Assembly (NCBI GenBank): GCA_028821195.1
Contig: JAPPHB010000136.1
Span: 12,772-61,393 of the forward strand
DNA: 48,622 nucleotides
Direction of reading: 5' to 3'
Source of the DNA: Gammaproteobacteria bacterium
GTDB lineage: Bacteria > Gemmatimonadota > Gemmatimonadetes > Longimicrobiales > Gaopeijiaceae
The stretch's first letter is position 1. Each line of letters starts with the position of its first letter. The position numbers and the translations under genes are program-made. Of this stretch, positions 36,763 through 45,596 are shown piece after piece. The notes under the pieces were generated by a model. The model was not told the DNA's origin. It saw only the letters and a program-made list of their open reading frames with translations, and made no database searches.

Positions 36763-38604
36763 TCAGCAGGAAACGCAGTTGTGGTTGTTGATGGCGCCCA
36801 TGCCCTCAAGCAGCGCGATGGTCTCCGGGAAGGGCTGGATGCGCTGCACGGGGCCGTTGGCCATGTCGACCACGGTCTGGCCGCGCCGGCTCACCGCCAT
36901 CACGTCGGCGCCCTTCTCCACCAGGTAGAGGATCAGTTCGTTGTCGCCGCGCGCGGCCGCGAAGTGCAGCGGCGTGTAGCCGTTGTGGTCGCGTGCGTTC
37001 ACGTCGGCGCCCAGCTCTTCGACCAGCAGCTTCACGGACGGCATCCAGCCGTTGGGGACGTGGATGTGCGACACCCCCGCGCGACCGGCCCCGTCGCCAC
37101 CGCTGTACCCCACCCCGGAGGCCGCGTGGATGGGGAATACGCCCGGGCCGCCGGTGGGCACCGGGGGAAGGCCCGAGGGGTCGACCCGGTCGCCGCCTCC
37201 ACCGCCGTAGCCTCCGCGCCTGCGCGCCGGGGGCCTGCGGGTGGGGGTGGTGGGATCGGCGCCGTACTGGAGCAGGAGCCGCATCGCCTTCTCGTCGGTG
37301 CCGTGGGTTGCCCGCCAGAAGGGGGTCGCGCCCCACATGTTCACGCTCAACTGGGCGAAGTTGTACTCCAGGTACCAGAGGTGGCGATCCAGCTGCACGT
37401 TGGGGTCGGCGCCCGCCTCGAGCAGCGCCTCCATCACCTCCAGGTGGGTGGCTTCCTGCTGCTTGAAGGCCTGCTGCTGGGGATAGCGCGTCTTTGGCGC
37501 GTACTGGGTGTTGATGACGGCGAAGAGCGGGGTCACCCCGGAGAGGTCGGCCAGCCTGGGATCGGCGCCGCGCTCGAGCAGCTCGAGCATCAGATCGAAG
37601 TGCCCGTTGATGGCAGCGATCAGGAGGGGGCTGTTCCTCTCGCCCCCGCTCACCTGGTTGACGTCGGCGCCTGCGTCGAGGAGGGCGTGCACCACGTCGC
37701 GGAAGCCGTCGCGGCTGGCGTGCAGCAGCGCGGTCAGCCCGCCCTGGTTCCCCACCATCTCGTGGTACGAGAGCGCGTTGGTTTGGAGCAGCGCGAGCTG
37801 GTTCTCCGTCATCTCCTGGTCGGTGGCCTTGCCAATGATCTCTTCAGGAGAAAGCGCCTGCACCCGCCACGCCGCCTCCGACGCCGCCTGTACCTGCTGC
37901 GGCGAGGGGGCCCACAGGCCCGGATTGTCGGACTGCGCCCGGAACGACTCAAGCACTTCGTTGCGCGCCGTCCTGGCCGCCCTGTCCACCGCGTAGCGGG
38001 TGGGCATGTGCAGCACGTTTTCGGTCAGCGATACGTCCGCGCCGAGTTCGACCAGGGTGTTCACGGCCACCAGCCGGTTGAACCCGGCCGCGAAGATGAG
38101 CGGCGTCTGCCCCCACTGGTGATCGCGGGCGTCGACTCCCGCCCCGCCGGCCGCCAGGGTCCGGATCGCCTCGCCGCTGCCGGCCTTGGCCGCCAGGTGC
38201 ATCGGAGTTACCCCGGTGCGCGAGGTCGCCACCGCCGGATCGGCCCCGGCTTCCACCAGTTGCCCGATCACTTCGGCGTGCCCGCCGCGGGCCGCCATGT
38301 GCATCGGGGTGTAGGCGTCGTTGCGGGTCAGCGGAGCCAGGTTGGCACCCGCGTAGATCAGCACGCGGGCCACGGCGGCGTCCCCGTTGTCGGCGGCCCA
38401 GTGCAGCGCGGTCAGGCCGTCGCTCTGGGGGGCGTTCACGTCGGCGCCGCTCCTGAGCAGCTCCCTCACCTCGTCCAGTTCTCCGCGCATGGCCGCGTCG
38501 GCCACGGGGGAGTCGGGGGGAGTCGCAGCGGTCGCGACCAGCAGCACGACCAGCGCCGCAACCACGTCAAGGCGGGGGCGCGCACTTCTTCTTCCGTCCT
38601 TCAT
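36763..38604 (-). CDS. Exported ankyrin-repeat protein with C-terminal Cys motif
   Basis: A 613-residue protein with an N-terminal membrane/signal segment (LDVVAALVVLLVATAATPP) and about ten ankyrin repeats, such as DGLTALHWAADNGDAAVARVLIYAGANL, YTPMHMAARGGHAEVIGQLVEAGADP and GYTPLHFAAARGDNELILYLVEKGADV. A Gly/Arg/Pro-rich insertion (ARRRGGYGGGGGDRVDPSG) interrupts the array. It ends NNHNCVSC, a CxxC-type tail. The ATG at 38604 has GGAGG 4 bases upstream. It sits 60 bases after the DUF1552 gene on the same strand, so the two are probably one operon; an interaction is likely but not shown. Confidence 0.9.
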   Translation of the reverse strand: MKDGRRSARPRLDVVAALVVLLVATAATPPDSPVADAAMRGELDEVRELLRSGADVNAPQSDGLTALHWAADNGDAAVARVLIYAGANLAPLTRNDAYTPMHMAARGGHAEVIGQLVEAGADPAVATSRTGVTPMHLAAKAGSGEAIRTLAAGGAGVDARDHQWGQTPLIFAAGFNRLVAVNTLVELGADVSLTENVLHMPTRYAVDRAARTARNEVLESFRAQSDNPGLWAPSPQQVQAASEAAWRVQALSPEEIIGKATDQEMTENQLALLQTNALSYHEMVGNQGGLTALLHASRDGFRDVVHALLDAGADVNQVSGGERNSPLLIAAINGHFDLMLELLERGADPRLADLSGVTPLFAVINTQYAPKTRYPQQQAFKQQEATHLEVMEALLEAGADPNVQLDRHLWYLEYNFAQLSVNMWGATPFWRATHGTDEKAMRLLLQYGADPTTPTRRPPARRRGGYGGGGGDRVDPSGLPPVPTGGPGVFPIHAASGVGYSGGDGAGRAGVSHIHVPNGWMPSVKLLVEELGADVNARDHNGYTPLHFAAARGDNELILYLVEKGADVMAVSRRGQTVVDMANGPVQRIQPFPETIALLEGMGAINNHNCVSC

Positions 38605-38664
38605 CTCGCCTCCGGCTATTTCCTGGATGCGGCCCCCCGCGGGCGAGGGGCCGATCCGAGTTCG

Positions 38665-40089
38665 TCAGCTGCCGCTGGCCTGCTCCACCATCGAGGTCGG
38701 CATGGACAGGGCGAATTCCCCGGTGCTGTTGCCGAAGCCGTCCATGTCGTCGAGGCCGAGCGCGTGCAGCAGGGTGAGCATTGCGTTGGCCAGCGGGGTT
38801 CCGTCCGGCGCCTTCAGGTGCAGGCCACCCTCCAGCCGTCCGTTGGCCCCGCCCAGCGCGATGAAGGGCACCCGCTTGTGGTTGTGCAGGTTGGGGTCGC
38901 CCATCGCCGATCCGTAGAGGATCATGCTCTTGTCGAGCAGGTTCGAGTCGCCCTCCTCGATGCCCTTCAGCTTCTCCAGGAAGTAGGGAAGCGTGCTCAC
39001 GTGGTAGCGGTTGATGAGGTTGAACTCCGACACCGCCTCCGGGTTGCCGCCGTGGTGCGAGGCCGGGTGGAAGGGCTTGTCGGTGCCGCTCTCGGGGAAG
39101 ACCCGAGCCGAGGAGTCGCGCCCCATCTTGAAGGAGAAGACGCGCGTCATGTCGGACTGGAACGCGAGCGCCTGCACGTCCCACATCTGCTCGACGTGCT
39201 CGCGGAAGGAATCCGGCACCCCGGCCGGGGCCTCTGGCAGTTCTCGCGCCTCGCCGCTCCGGTTCTGCGCCTCGGTCATCTCGATGCGCCGCTCGAGCTC
39301 GCGGATGTTGTCCATGTAGCGGTCGAGACGGGCCCGGTCCTCCAGCCCCAATTCCGTCTTGAGGCGCGCGGCCCGTGCGGCCACCCAGTCAAGAATGCTC
39401 CGGTTCTCACGCCGGCGCGCCACGCGATCTTCCGGGGTGCTGCCGGCTCCGAAGAGCTGGTCGAAGGCCACCCGCGGATCGCGGATGACGGGGAGCGGCT
39501 CGGTGGGCGAGGCCCAGCTGATCGAGTCGGTGTAGACGCATGTGTAGCCGTAGGCGCATCCGCCGGACTGGTCCACGTTCTCGATGCAGAGCTGCATCGA
39601 CGGAATCGGGGTGTCCTGGCCGAAGCGCTGGGCGTACAACTGGTCCATCGACGTGCCGATGTACACGTCGGAACCCTCGGTCTGCCGCGGGTGCGCCTGA
39701 GTGAGATAGACCGCGCTGGTGCGGAAGTGGTCGCCCCCGATCTCCTTGGGCTGGAACGCCTCCGCCATCTGACAGTCCGTGTTGGACACGATGGTGAGGT
39801 AGTCGCGGTACGGCTCGAGAGAACTCAGGGCGCTGGTGCTCAGGTCGAAAGTTCGGCCGATCTGCGCCGGCGACCACAGGTGCTGGGTCGCGCCCCAGTC
39901 GTTGGAGCCGGCCGCGCCGTGCACCATCTCGATGCCGACCAGGCGGGTCTTGTCGACCGCCGCCGCCACCTCCCTCCAGCGGCCGCCCGCGGGAATCATG
40001 GCGTCCAGAAGCGGCAGTCCCACCGCCACGCCGGCGGCCCCGCGCAAGAAGGTACGCCGCGGGATGTGCTTGCCCGTGATGAAGTTCAT
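38665..40089 (-). CDS. Tat-exported DUF1552 family protein
   Basis: A 474-residue protein of the DUF1552 family (alkaline-phosphatase-like fold in sulfatase/DUF1501-like relatives is suggested, not certain). Twin-arginine signal PRRTFLRGAAGVAVGLPLLDAM (residues about 10-32). Family marks: VDKTRLVGIEMVHG, LSSLEPYRDYLTIVSNTD, FPESGTDKPFHPASHHGG, DKSMILYGSAMGDPNLHNHKRVPFIALGG and the C-terminal ANAMLTLLHALGLDDMDGFGNSTG. The ATG has GGAGGG 7 bases upstream. In most genomes DUF1552 and DUF1592 genes are adjacent; here they are separated by the ankyrin and propeller genes. Function unknown. Confidence 0.92.
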   Translation of the reverse strand: MNFITGKHIPRRTFLRGAAGVAVGLPLLDAMIPAGGRWREVAAAVDKTRLVGIEMVHGAAGSNDWGATQHLWSPAQIGRTFDLSTSALSSLEPYRDYLTIVSNTDCQMAEAFQPKEIGGDHFRTSAVYLTQAHPRQTEGSDVYIGTSMDQLYAQRFGQDTPIPSMQLCIENVDQSGGCAYGYTCVYTDSISWASPTEPLPVIRDPRVAFDQLFGAGSTPEDRVARRRENRSILDWVAARAARLKTELGLEDRARLDRYMDNIRELERRIEMTEAQNRSGEARELPEAPAGVPDSFREHVEQMWDVQALAFQSDMTRVFSFKMGRDSSARVFPESGTDKPFHPASHHGGNPEAVSEFNLINRYHVSTLPYFLEKLKGIEEGDSNLLDKSMILYGSAMGDPNLHNHKRVPFIALGGANGRLEGGLHLKAPDGTPLANAMLTLLHALGLDDMDGFGNSTGEFALSMPTSMVEQASGS

Positions 40090-40185
40090 CGTCCAGCCCT
40101 CCGGAGGGAATCAGTCCTTGCCAACCATTTATAGTAGCGGGCGGAGGCTCCCGGCACCATCAGCCGGGAGCCGCTCCGCGCTCGC

Positions 40186-41508
40186 TCAGCCGCCCAGGTT
40201 GGGGTTGCGCTGCCTCTCGTTCTCCGAGATGGGGAAGCAGGTCGCCATGGGCTCCTCACCGAACAGCGGCGTCAGGTCTTCCCAGCGGGGATATGGCGCC
40301 ACGCCCGGCGTACCCTCGGCCGCCCAGCGGCGCAGGTCCACCAGGCGCCGGCCCTCCAGCAGACCCTCGATCATGCGCTCGGTCTTCAGCGCCGTCCACG
40401 CCTCTTCCAGGCTCATGGCGTTCCAGGGTGCCAGCGGCTCCCCGGTGTTGTCGCTGATGTACATCGAGCGCACCTGGTTGATGAGCTCCATGCCCCCCGC
40501 GTAGTTGCCGTCGCGGAGCATTCCCTCGGCCCGGTACAGAAGCATCTCCGTCCCGGTTCCCAAGTGGATCGGCGTAGAGTCGGTCAGCCACGTGAAGTTG
40601 CTCCAGGGCACCTGGCCGAACCCCTGCAGCGATGCGTTGGCGAAGGGCTGGTCGGGGATCCTGTGCCACGCCACCCGCGGATCCCCGGATTCCGCGTAGT
40701 AGCCGGTGCCGGGGATGGTCACCGGAAGATCGCTGGCCTCGAGCGGCAGCAGCGAGCGGATGTTGGCCGGGGCCTGTTCACCGAAGAAAGTGAAGAGGAG
40801 CGTGAACTGCCGGTAGGGCTCGTCGGCGTTGGCCCATCCGACCCTGCTGCGGGTGTTGAAGAAATTCGGATCCGGCTGCACCTCGAACACGAAGTTGGGC
40901 GGCACCTGGGCGGCGTCGCTGAGCGCGCCTCCCCAGTCGCCTTTCGCTACGCGGACCTGGGCTCGCCCTGCGTACGCCGCGTTGCTCTGCGTGGAATTGG
41001 CCGCCGCACCCAGCGCGGACGTGAAATGACTCTCGGCCTCGTCGAGCGCCGCGCCCGGGGGCTGCGGTGACCCGGACCGCTTGAGCCACTCGCACCAGTT
41101 CTCACCGAGAATCCGGTAGGTGTAGCCGGCCCAGATGTGCGCCTGGGCAAGGTTCTCGCCGGTTACGCCCCTCTCCAGCGCGCTCTCGGCGATGAAGAGC
41201 GCCTGCTGCACGTTGGCCCAGTCGGCGTTCACCTCGTTCGCCGGCAGGGATCCGCCCTGGACCGTCGGGTCGTGGGAGTTGGTGTCGCCGCCCGGGAAGA
41301 GCACCCGGGTGATGACCGCCGTCGTGTAGAACACGAAGTTGGCGGTCTCCAGCACCATCCGCTCGGCTCCACGCACCAGCCCCGCGTGCGAGGTCTCCTC
41401 GTCCAGGAACTTGTCCTGCACGGGACCGGGGTTGGTCACTTCGCATGCGCCCGCGAGCACGAGCAGGGCGAGCGCGGGAGTCGTCAGTCGTCTGCTAATC
41501 CTGGTCAT
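40186..41508 (-). CDS. SusD/RagB-like outer-membrane lipoprotein
   Basis: A 440-residue lipoprotein (lipobox LAGAC, Cys22) with the TPR-like architecture of SusD: DEAESHFTSALGAAANSTQSNAAYAGRAQVRVAKGDWGGALSDAA, LYRAEGMLRDGNYAGGMELINQVR and the C-terminal RMIEGLLEGRRLVDLRRW. SusD proteins cap the SusC channel and help capture large nutrients such as glycans or peptides. It starts 12 bases after the susC-like stop. No glycan-degrading enzyme is nearby, so the ligand may be a peptide or another molecule. Confidence 0.9.
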   Translation of the reverse strand: MTRISRRLTTPALALLVLAGACEVTNPGPVQDKFLDEETSHAGLVRGAERMVLETANFVFYTTAVITRVLFPGGDTNSHDPTVQGGSLPANEVNADWANVQQALFIAESALERGVTGENLAQAHIWAGYTYRILGENWCEWLKRSGSPQPPGAALDEAESHFTSALGAAANSTQSNAAYAGRAQVRVAKGDWGGALSDAAQVPPNFVFEVQPDPNFFNTRSRVGWANADEPYRQFTLLFTFFGEQAPANIRSLLPLEASDLPVTIPGTGYYAESGDPRVAWHRIPDQPFANASLQGFGQVPWSNFTWLTDSTPIHLGTGTEMLLYRAEGMLRDGNYAGGMELINQVRSMYISDNTGEPLAPWNAMSLEEAWTALKTERMIEGLLEGRRLVDLRRWAAEGTPGVAPYPRWEDLTPLFGEEPMATCFPISENERQRNPNLGG

Positions 41509-41520
41509 CGTGCGCCCTCC

Positions 41521-44379
41521 TCAGAACTGGATCCGGAGCGAGGCCCGGAAGCTGATGGGAGTGGGGTTCCGGGCCGCGATGGCCTGTGCGAGGTCTATTC
41601 CTCCCTGGTTGCCGCGCATCTCGGGATCCAGATACGGCATGCGCTTCCAGGTGTAGGAGTTGTTGAGCGCCAGGGTCAGCAGCGCGCTGCTGATCCGCTC
41701 GGGGAAGACGAAGTCGACCGGTACCTGGGCGCTCAGGCTGCGCAGCCGGAAGAAGTCCGCGTCCCAGACCAGCCCGATGCGCCGGATGAGGGTCGGCGTG
41801 CAGCGGGCCCTCCAGAGCGCAGGCGTCGAGTCCAGAAGGGTGATGTTGGTGTTGTTGGCCTTGTCCTCGTAGTAGGGCCAGCAGAGGGGCATCTTGGCGC
41901 CCCGGGTGATGCCGCCCGGGTGGACGTTCGAGTCGCGCAGGTAGTGACCGCCCTTGAACTCGCCGGCCGCGGAGATGTAGATGCCTCCGGGCAGCCGGAT
42001 GCTCGTGCTGGGGCCGATGTTCAGCGTGGGGAAGTTGGGCCCGAAGACGTGGTTCTGCTCGAAGACGGGATCGGCGATCTCGTCGGGGTTGACCACCCAG
42101 TGGTTGCGCACGACCGGAACCGGCTCGCCCGTCAGGATCCAGGTGCCTTGGCCGGCGCCGAACTCGGTGTCCTCGCTCAGCACCTCCGAGTTGTTCGTGG
42201 ACACGTTGAGGCCGAGGTTCCATTCGTAGTCGGCGCTGACGAACGGGGTGGTGTTGACGGAGATCTCGAACCCCTCGTTCTTCAGTTCCCCGATGTTCTC
42301 CAACTGGCTGGTCTGGAACCCGTTGGACGGCACCTGCAGCACCGCGAACAGCGCGTCGCTGGTCTTCTGATAGTAGTAGGTGAAGTCGATCGCCAGCCGG
42401 TCGTTCAGGAAGGAGGCGTCGAATCCGCCCTCCAGCTCGGTGGTGACCTCGGGACCCAGGTCCGGATTGCCCAGGTTCTGGGGCAGGAAGGCGGGCTGGT
42501 CGTTCAGGCCCGCGGCCTCCCAGGTGCGCACGGCGTCGAACGCGCCCGGCGCGCGTCCCGATCTCCCCCAGGCGGCGCGCAGCTTCAGCGAGCCCATTCC
42601 GGGATCCCAGAATTCCTCGTCGGAGAGCACCCATGAACCGCTGACCTTCGGATAGACCTGCAGGCCGAAGCCCTCGCCGAAGGCACTGTTGCCGTCGACG
42701 CGGACGCCGCCCGTAATGAAGTACTTGTTGTTGATGTCGAAGACGTTCTGGAAGAAGAAGCCGGCGTTCCAGACCTTCTGCCGCGTCTCGAACCCCTGAG
42801 TCGCGGCGGCGGAGTTCACGGTGGGCTCCTCGGCGCCCGGGAAGCCCTCGCCCCAGGCTTCGACGGTGTGCTCGTCGTCGCCGACCGCCTGGCCGCCCCA
42901 GGAGAAGTTGGAGCGCAGGCCGTCCATGAGGTCGAAGCTGTAGGTGCCGACGTAGTCGAAGGTGATGAGCCGGTTCTGCCAGTGGTGGTTGAGCAGCGCG
43001 CCCCGGGGACGGAAGCGGAAACCGAAGGGACGCAGGTTGCGCGAGTCCTGCTGCAGCCAGTCGTAGCCGATGGTGAAGCGGTTGGTCAGGTCGGCCAGAG
43101 GCGTGTAGGTGAAGGTTCCGCCGGTGGTGAAGCGGTCGATGGTGTGGCGGATGTCGAAGGCGAGCACGCTGGCCGCGATCACTTCCGGAGTGTCGTCGGT
43201 GAAGTAGTTCGCCTTGCCCCGGTACACGTTGTGGCCCAGCCCCTGCGCGTTGCTCTGGGAGAGCTGCTGCGCGGACTCGCTCGAATACGAGGTGTTCCAC
43301 TGGATCTGGAAGTTGGGGAGCGGCGTGAAGGTGAAGTTGCCGCGGGTGATGTATTCGGTGCTGTACTCGTTGGGCAGGTAGCCTTCCTGGTCGGAGAAGG
43401 AGCCCGAGACGAAGTACTGCAGGTTCTCCAGCCCGCCGCGCACCGATGTCATGTAGTGCTGGTTGTGGCCCGTCTTGAGGAAGGGCTCCATGCGCAGGTA
43501 CGGGAAGGGGGAGTCCGGGTAGTTCCCGAACTTGCGGCTCCACACCGCGCCCTGCTGGCTCTCCATCGTCCACTGGGGCGCCCCCACGGATCCCCGCTTG
43601 GTGAAGATCTGGATGACGCCGGCGGACGCCTCTGTGCCGTAGAGCGTAGTTGCCGCCGATCCCTTGATGATCTCAATGCGCTCGATGTCGTTGGGGTTGA
43701 TCGAGTTGAGCGGCGTCTTCGAGGTGTTGGACCCGCGGATGCCGCGGTGGTCCGGAGCCGCCACGTGCGCCAGCGGCTCGCTGCGCATGCGCACCCCGTC
43801 GATGTAGATGATGGGGTTGTTGCTCATGGAGACGCTGGAGTTGCCCCGCAGGCGGATGGCGGGCGCGACGCCCAGCTCCCCCCCGGTGGCGCTCAGGTCG
43901 AGACCCGGCGCCGCGCCCTGGAGCAGGTCCACCATCTGGACCGGCCTGTCGGGCAGTTCCGTGACGTTGATTTGCGCGATCGAGTTGCCGATCTCGCGCC
44001 GGCGGGCTGCACCGGCGGTACCGGTGACCACGATCTCGTCGAGACCCAGGGCGAGCTCCTCGAGCACGAAGTCGGCGGTCACGGTCTCACCCGCGCCGAC
44101 CGTCACCTCCTGCTCGGCGGAGCCGAGGCCGATGCGCTCGGCGCGCACGGTGTAGGTGCCCGGCGGAACGTTGATGATGAGATACCGCCCGTTGGCGCGG
44201 GAGAGGCCGCCGAGTGCCTGGTCCGGCAGGTAGACCTGCGCCTCGGAGACCGGCCCGCCCGAACCGGATTCGGTTACGACCCCGGTGATGCGGCCGTTTT
44301 CCTGCGCCTCGAGCGGGGGCGCGAGGAAGAGAGCCAGCACACCCGCGGCCAGCAGCGTGGTTCGCCAGGGTGATTGCAT
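41521..44379 (-). CDS. SusC/RagA-like TonB-dependent outer-membrane transporter
   Basis: A 952-residue outer-membrane transporter. Signal: TTLLAAGVLALFLAPPLEAQ. A carboxypeptidase-regulatory-like domain (GRITGVVTESGSGGPVSEAQVYLPD, about 25-105) is followed by the TonB box/plug region (ELALGLDEIVVTGTAGAARRREIGNS; VDLLQGAAPGLDLSATGGELG; IYIDGVRM; NDIERIEIIKGSAATTLYGTEASAGVIQIFTKRG), then the barrel, ending in ISFRASLRIQF with the terminal Phe typical of outer-membrane barrels. ATG at 44379 has an AGGAGG 9 bases upstream; 14 upstream codons were rejected. Cotranscribed with the SusD-like gene. Substrate unknown. Confidence 0.93.
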   Translation of the reverse strand: MQSPWRTTLLAAGVLALFLAPPLEAQENGRITGVVTESGSGGPVSEAQVYLPDQALGGLSRANGRYLIINVPPGTYTVRAERIGLGSAEQEVTVGAGETVTADFVLEELALGLDEIVVTGTAGAARRREIGNSIAQINVTELPDRPVQMVDLLQGAAPGLDLSATGGELGVAPAIRLRGNSSVSMSNNPIIYIDGVRMRSEPLAHVAAPDHRGIRGSNTSKTPLNSINPNDIERIEIIKGSAATTLYGTEASAGVIQIFTKRGSVGAPQWTMESQQGAVWSRKFGNYPDSPFPYLRMEPFLKTGHNQHYMTSVRGGLENLQYFVSGSFSDQEGYLPNEYSTEYITRGNFTFTPLPNFQIQWNTSYSSESAQQLSQSNAQGLGHNVYRGKANYFTDDTPEVIAASVLAFDIRHTIDRFTTGGTFTYTPLADLTNRFTIGYDWLQQDSRNLRPFGFRFRPRGALLNHHWQNRLITFDYVGTYSFDLMDGLRSNFSWGGQAVGDDEHTVEAWGEGFPGAEEPTVNSAAATQGFETRQKVWNAGFFFQNVFDINNKYFITGGVRVDGNSAFGEGFGLQVYPKVSGSWVLSDEEFWDPGMGSLKLRAAWGRSGRAPGAFDAVRTWEAAGLNDQPAFLPQNLGNPDLGPEVTTELEGGFDASFLNDRLAIDFTYYYQKTSDALFAVLQVPSNGFQTSQLENIGELKNEGFEISVNTTPFVSADYEWNLGLNVSTNNSEVLSEDTEFGAGQGTWILTGEPVPVVRNHWVVNPDEIADPVFEQNHVFGPNFPTLNIGPSTSIRLPGGIYISAAGEFKGGHYLRDSNVHPGGITRGAKMPLCWPYYEDKANNTNITLLDSTPALWRARCTPTLIRRIGLVWDADFFRLRSLSAQVPVDFVFPERISSALLTLALNNSYTWKRMPYLDPEMRGNQGGIDLAQAIAARNPTPISFRASLRIQF

Positions 44380-44576
44380 GGTGCGTGTCCTCCTGTGGGG
44401 GTTCCGTGGCAGATACTCCATATCGTCATCCTCCGCCGCACGATGATGCTGCTCACCCGGATGAACTCCGCATGCCCGGGGGGGAGCCCGCCGGCGCCAG
44501 CGCGCCGCGGCGCCGCTGCATCCTCAATGGAAACGGGCCTAGGTCCAGGGCACACCCGGACTTCTGCCCAACGGAC

Positions 44577-44605
44577 AGACTACGGTCCGGGTTTCCGGGT
44601 GTCAA
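44577..44605 (-). promoter_or_regulatory. Sigma-70-like promoter for the susC-susD unit
   Basis: On the minus strand a perfect -35 TTGACA (44600-44605) is followed after 17 bases by TAGTCT (44577-44582). Transcription would start near 44570, leaving a leader of about 190 bases before the susC ATG. The location in the gap between the cyclophilin stop and susC fits. It is the best consensus promoter seen in the window. Confidence 0.55.
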
Positions 44606-44626
44606 AAGGGTGCTTCCGAGTCGCCG

Positions 44627-45322
44627 CTATCCCCCGATGATGGTGGCTTGCTCCACGTAGTCGAGTTCGGGGAAGTTCTCGGTCAGGTAGGCGTTGCCGC
44701 TGGCCGAGATGTTCTGCTGGAGCGGCCCGTTGCCCATCGGGGCAGCTTCTCCGTAACCGGAGTAGATGTTGTCGACGACGTCCATCCCCTCGACCACCTG
44801 CCCGACGGGGGCGAATCCCATCCCGTCCAGGTTGGTGTTGTCCACCAGGTTGATGAACACCTGGGTGGTGCGCGAGTTGGGCAGCGAGGTGGCCGCAAAG
44901 CTGAGGTAGCCCCGCAGGTTGCTCTGTGTTACCGGGTCGTCGGGAATGGGATGGTTGCGCCAGGCGTTGGTGACGTACGGATCCGCGTGCATGCCGAACT
45001 GGGCCATGAAGCCCTCGATCACCCGGAAGAAGCGGGCGTCGTCGAAGTACCCGTTCTTGACCAGCACGTAGAAGCGATCGGCGCCGTTGGGGGCCCACGC
45101 GCGGTTCACCTCGACCACAAACACACCTTCATTCGTCTGGAAGCGGGCGCGGTAGGTGTCGGGTGCGGTTTCGGCGAGTTCAGCCGGTCTCATCAGCGGA
45201 TTGCTCACGTCGGGTCCCTCCGTTTCTTCGCTTGCGTCGCCGGCGCATCCCAAAAGGAGCGCCAGCGCCAGGATCGGAGCGCTCAGCCTGATGCGCGCGG
45301 TCAAGGCCGTAACGTAGGTCAT
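44627..45322 (-). CDS. Peptidyl-prolyl isomerase (cyclophilin) lipoprotein
   Basis: Periplasmic cyclophilin-type prolyl isomerase, 231 residues, lipobox LLGC (Cys24). Cyclophilin core: VVEVNRAWAPNGADRFYVLVKNGYFDDARFFRVIEGFMAQFG (active-site FFRVI..FMAQFG), SFAATSLPNSRTTQVFINLVDNTNLDGMGFAPVGQVVEGMDVVD. The ATG at 45322 has a GGGAAGGA Shine-Dalgarno 3 bases upstream and was preferred; an ATG eight codons upstream is also possible. It would assist folding of the many exported proteins. The gene is divergent from the cupin gene, with a 258-base shared upstream region. Confidence 0.92.
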   Translation of the reverse strand: MTYVTALTARIRLSAPILALALLLGCAGDASEETEGPDVSNPLMRPAELAETAPDTYRARFQTNEGVFVVEVNRAWAPNGADRFYVLVKNGYFDDARFFRVIEGFMAQFGMHADPYVTNAWRNHPIPDDPVTQSNLRGYLSFAATSLPNSRTTQVFINLVDNTNLDGMGFAPVGQVVEGMDVVDNIYSGYGEAAPMGNGPLQQNISASGNAYLTENFPELDYVEQATIIGG

Positions 45323-45449
45323 GTTCCTTCCCCATGCGGTGGTCATCGTGTGTTGCTCGGGCGGTCGGTCCATCCGCGGATTCAAGGCTTCCATGATGAA
45401 CGGACGCGGGACGGACCCTTCCGCCGAGGGCCGAAGATAGCCCTGGCGC

Positions 45450-45467
45450 CGAACTCGTGCGAGTTCG
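45450..45467. promoter_or_regulatory. Perfect palindrome in the cyclophilin-cupin divergent region
   Basis: CGAACTCG and CGAGTTCG face each other with a 2-base spacer (TG), an 18-base symmetric site. The half site resembles CGAAC/GTTCG of LexA-like operators, but the spacing is 8 rather than 4, so LexA is not claimed. A dimeric repressor or activator of the two divergent genes is a reasonable guess. Confidence 0.5.
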
Positions 45468-45545
45468 CGGAACGTTCCCCTTGCCCGTGGACTCCCCCGT
45501 CGGCTACGGTGGAGGCTGGTGCTTCGGTGCCCTCCAAGCCTGGTT

Positions 45546-45596
45546 TTATCCACAGAATTATCCACTATGGACCCGAAAATATGTCATTTGTCCACA
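45546..45596 (+). promoter_or_regulatory. Three DnaA-box-like sites in tandem
   Basis: TTATCCACA (45546-45554) is the perfect DnaA-box consensus; TTATCCACT (45558-45566) has one change; TTGTCCACA (45588-45596) is the form preferred in high-GC actinobacteria. All three point the same way, the first two 12 bases apart and the third 30 bases later, in an AT-rich island. The third lies just inside the cupin coding sequence. Confidence 0.62.

Noticed and set aside
40186..44379. Polysaccharide utilisation locus
   Set aside because: A SusC/SusD pair is present but there are no glycoside hydrolases, lyases, sensor kinases or anti-sigma factors next to it.
45450..45467. LexA operator
   Set aside because: The half sites resemble CGAAC/GTTCG but the spacing is 8 bases rather than the 4 of the Gram-positive-type box, and the flanking genes are not SOS genes.
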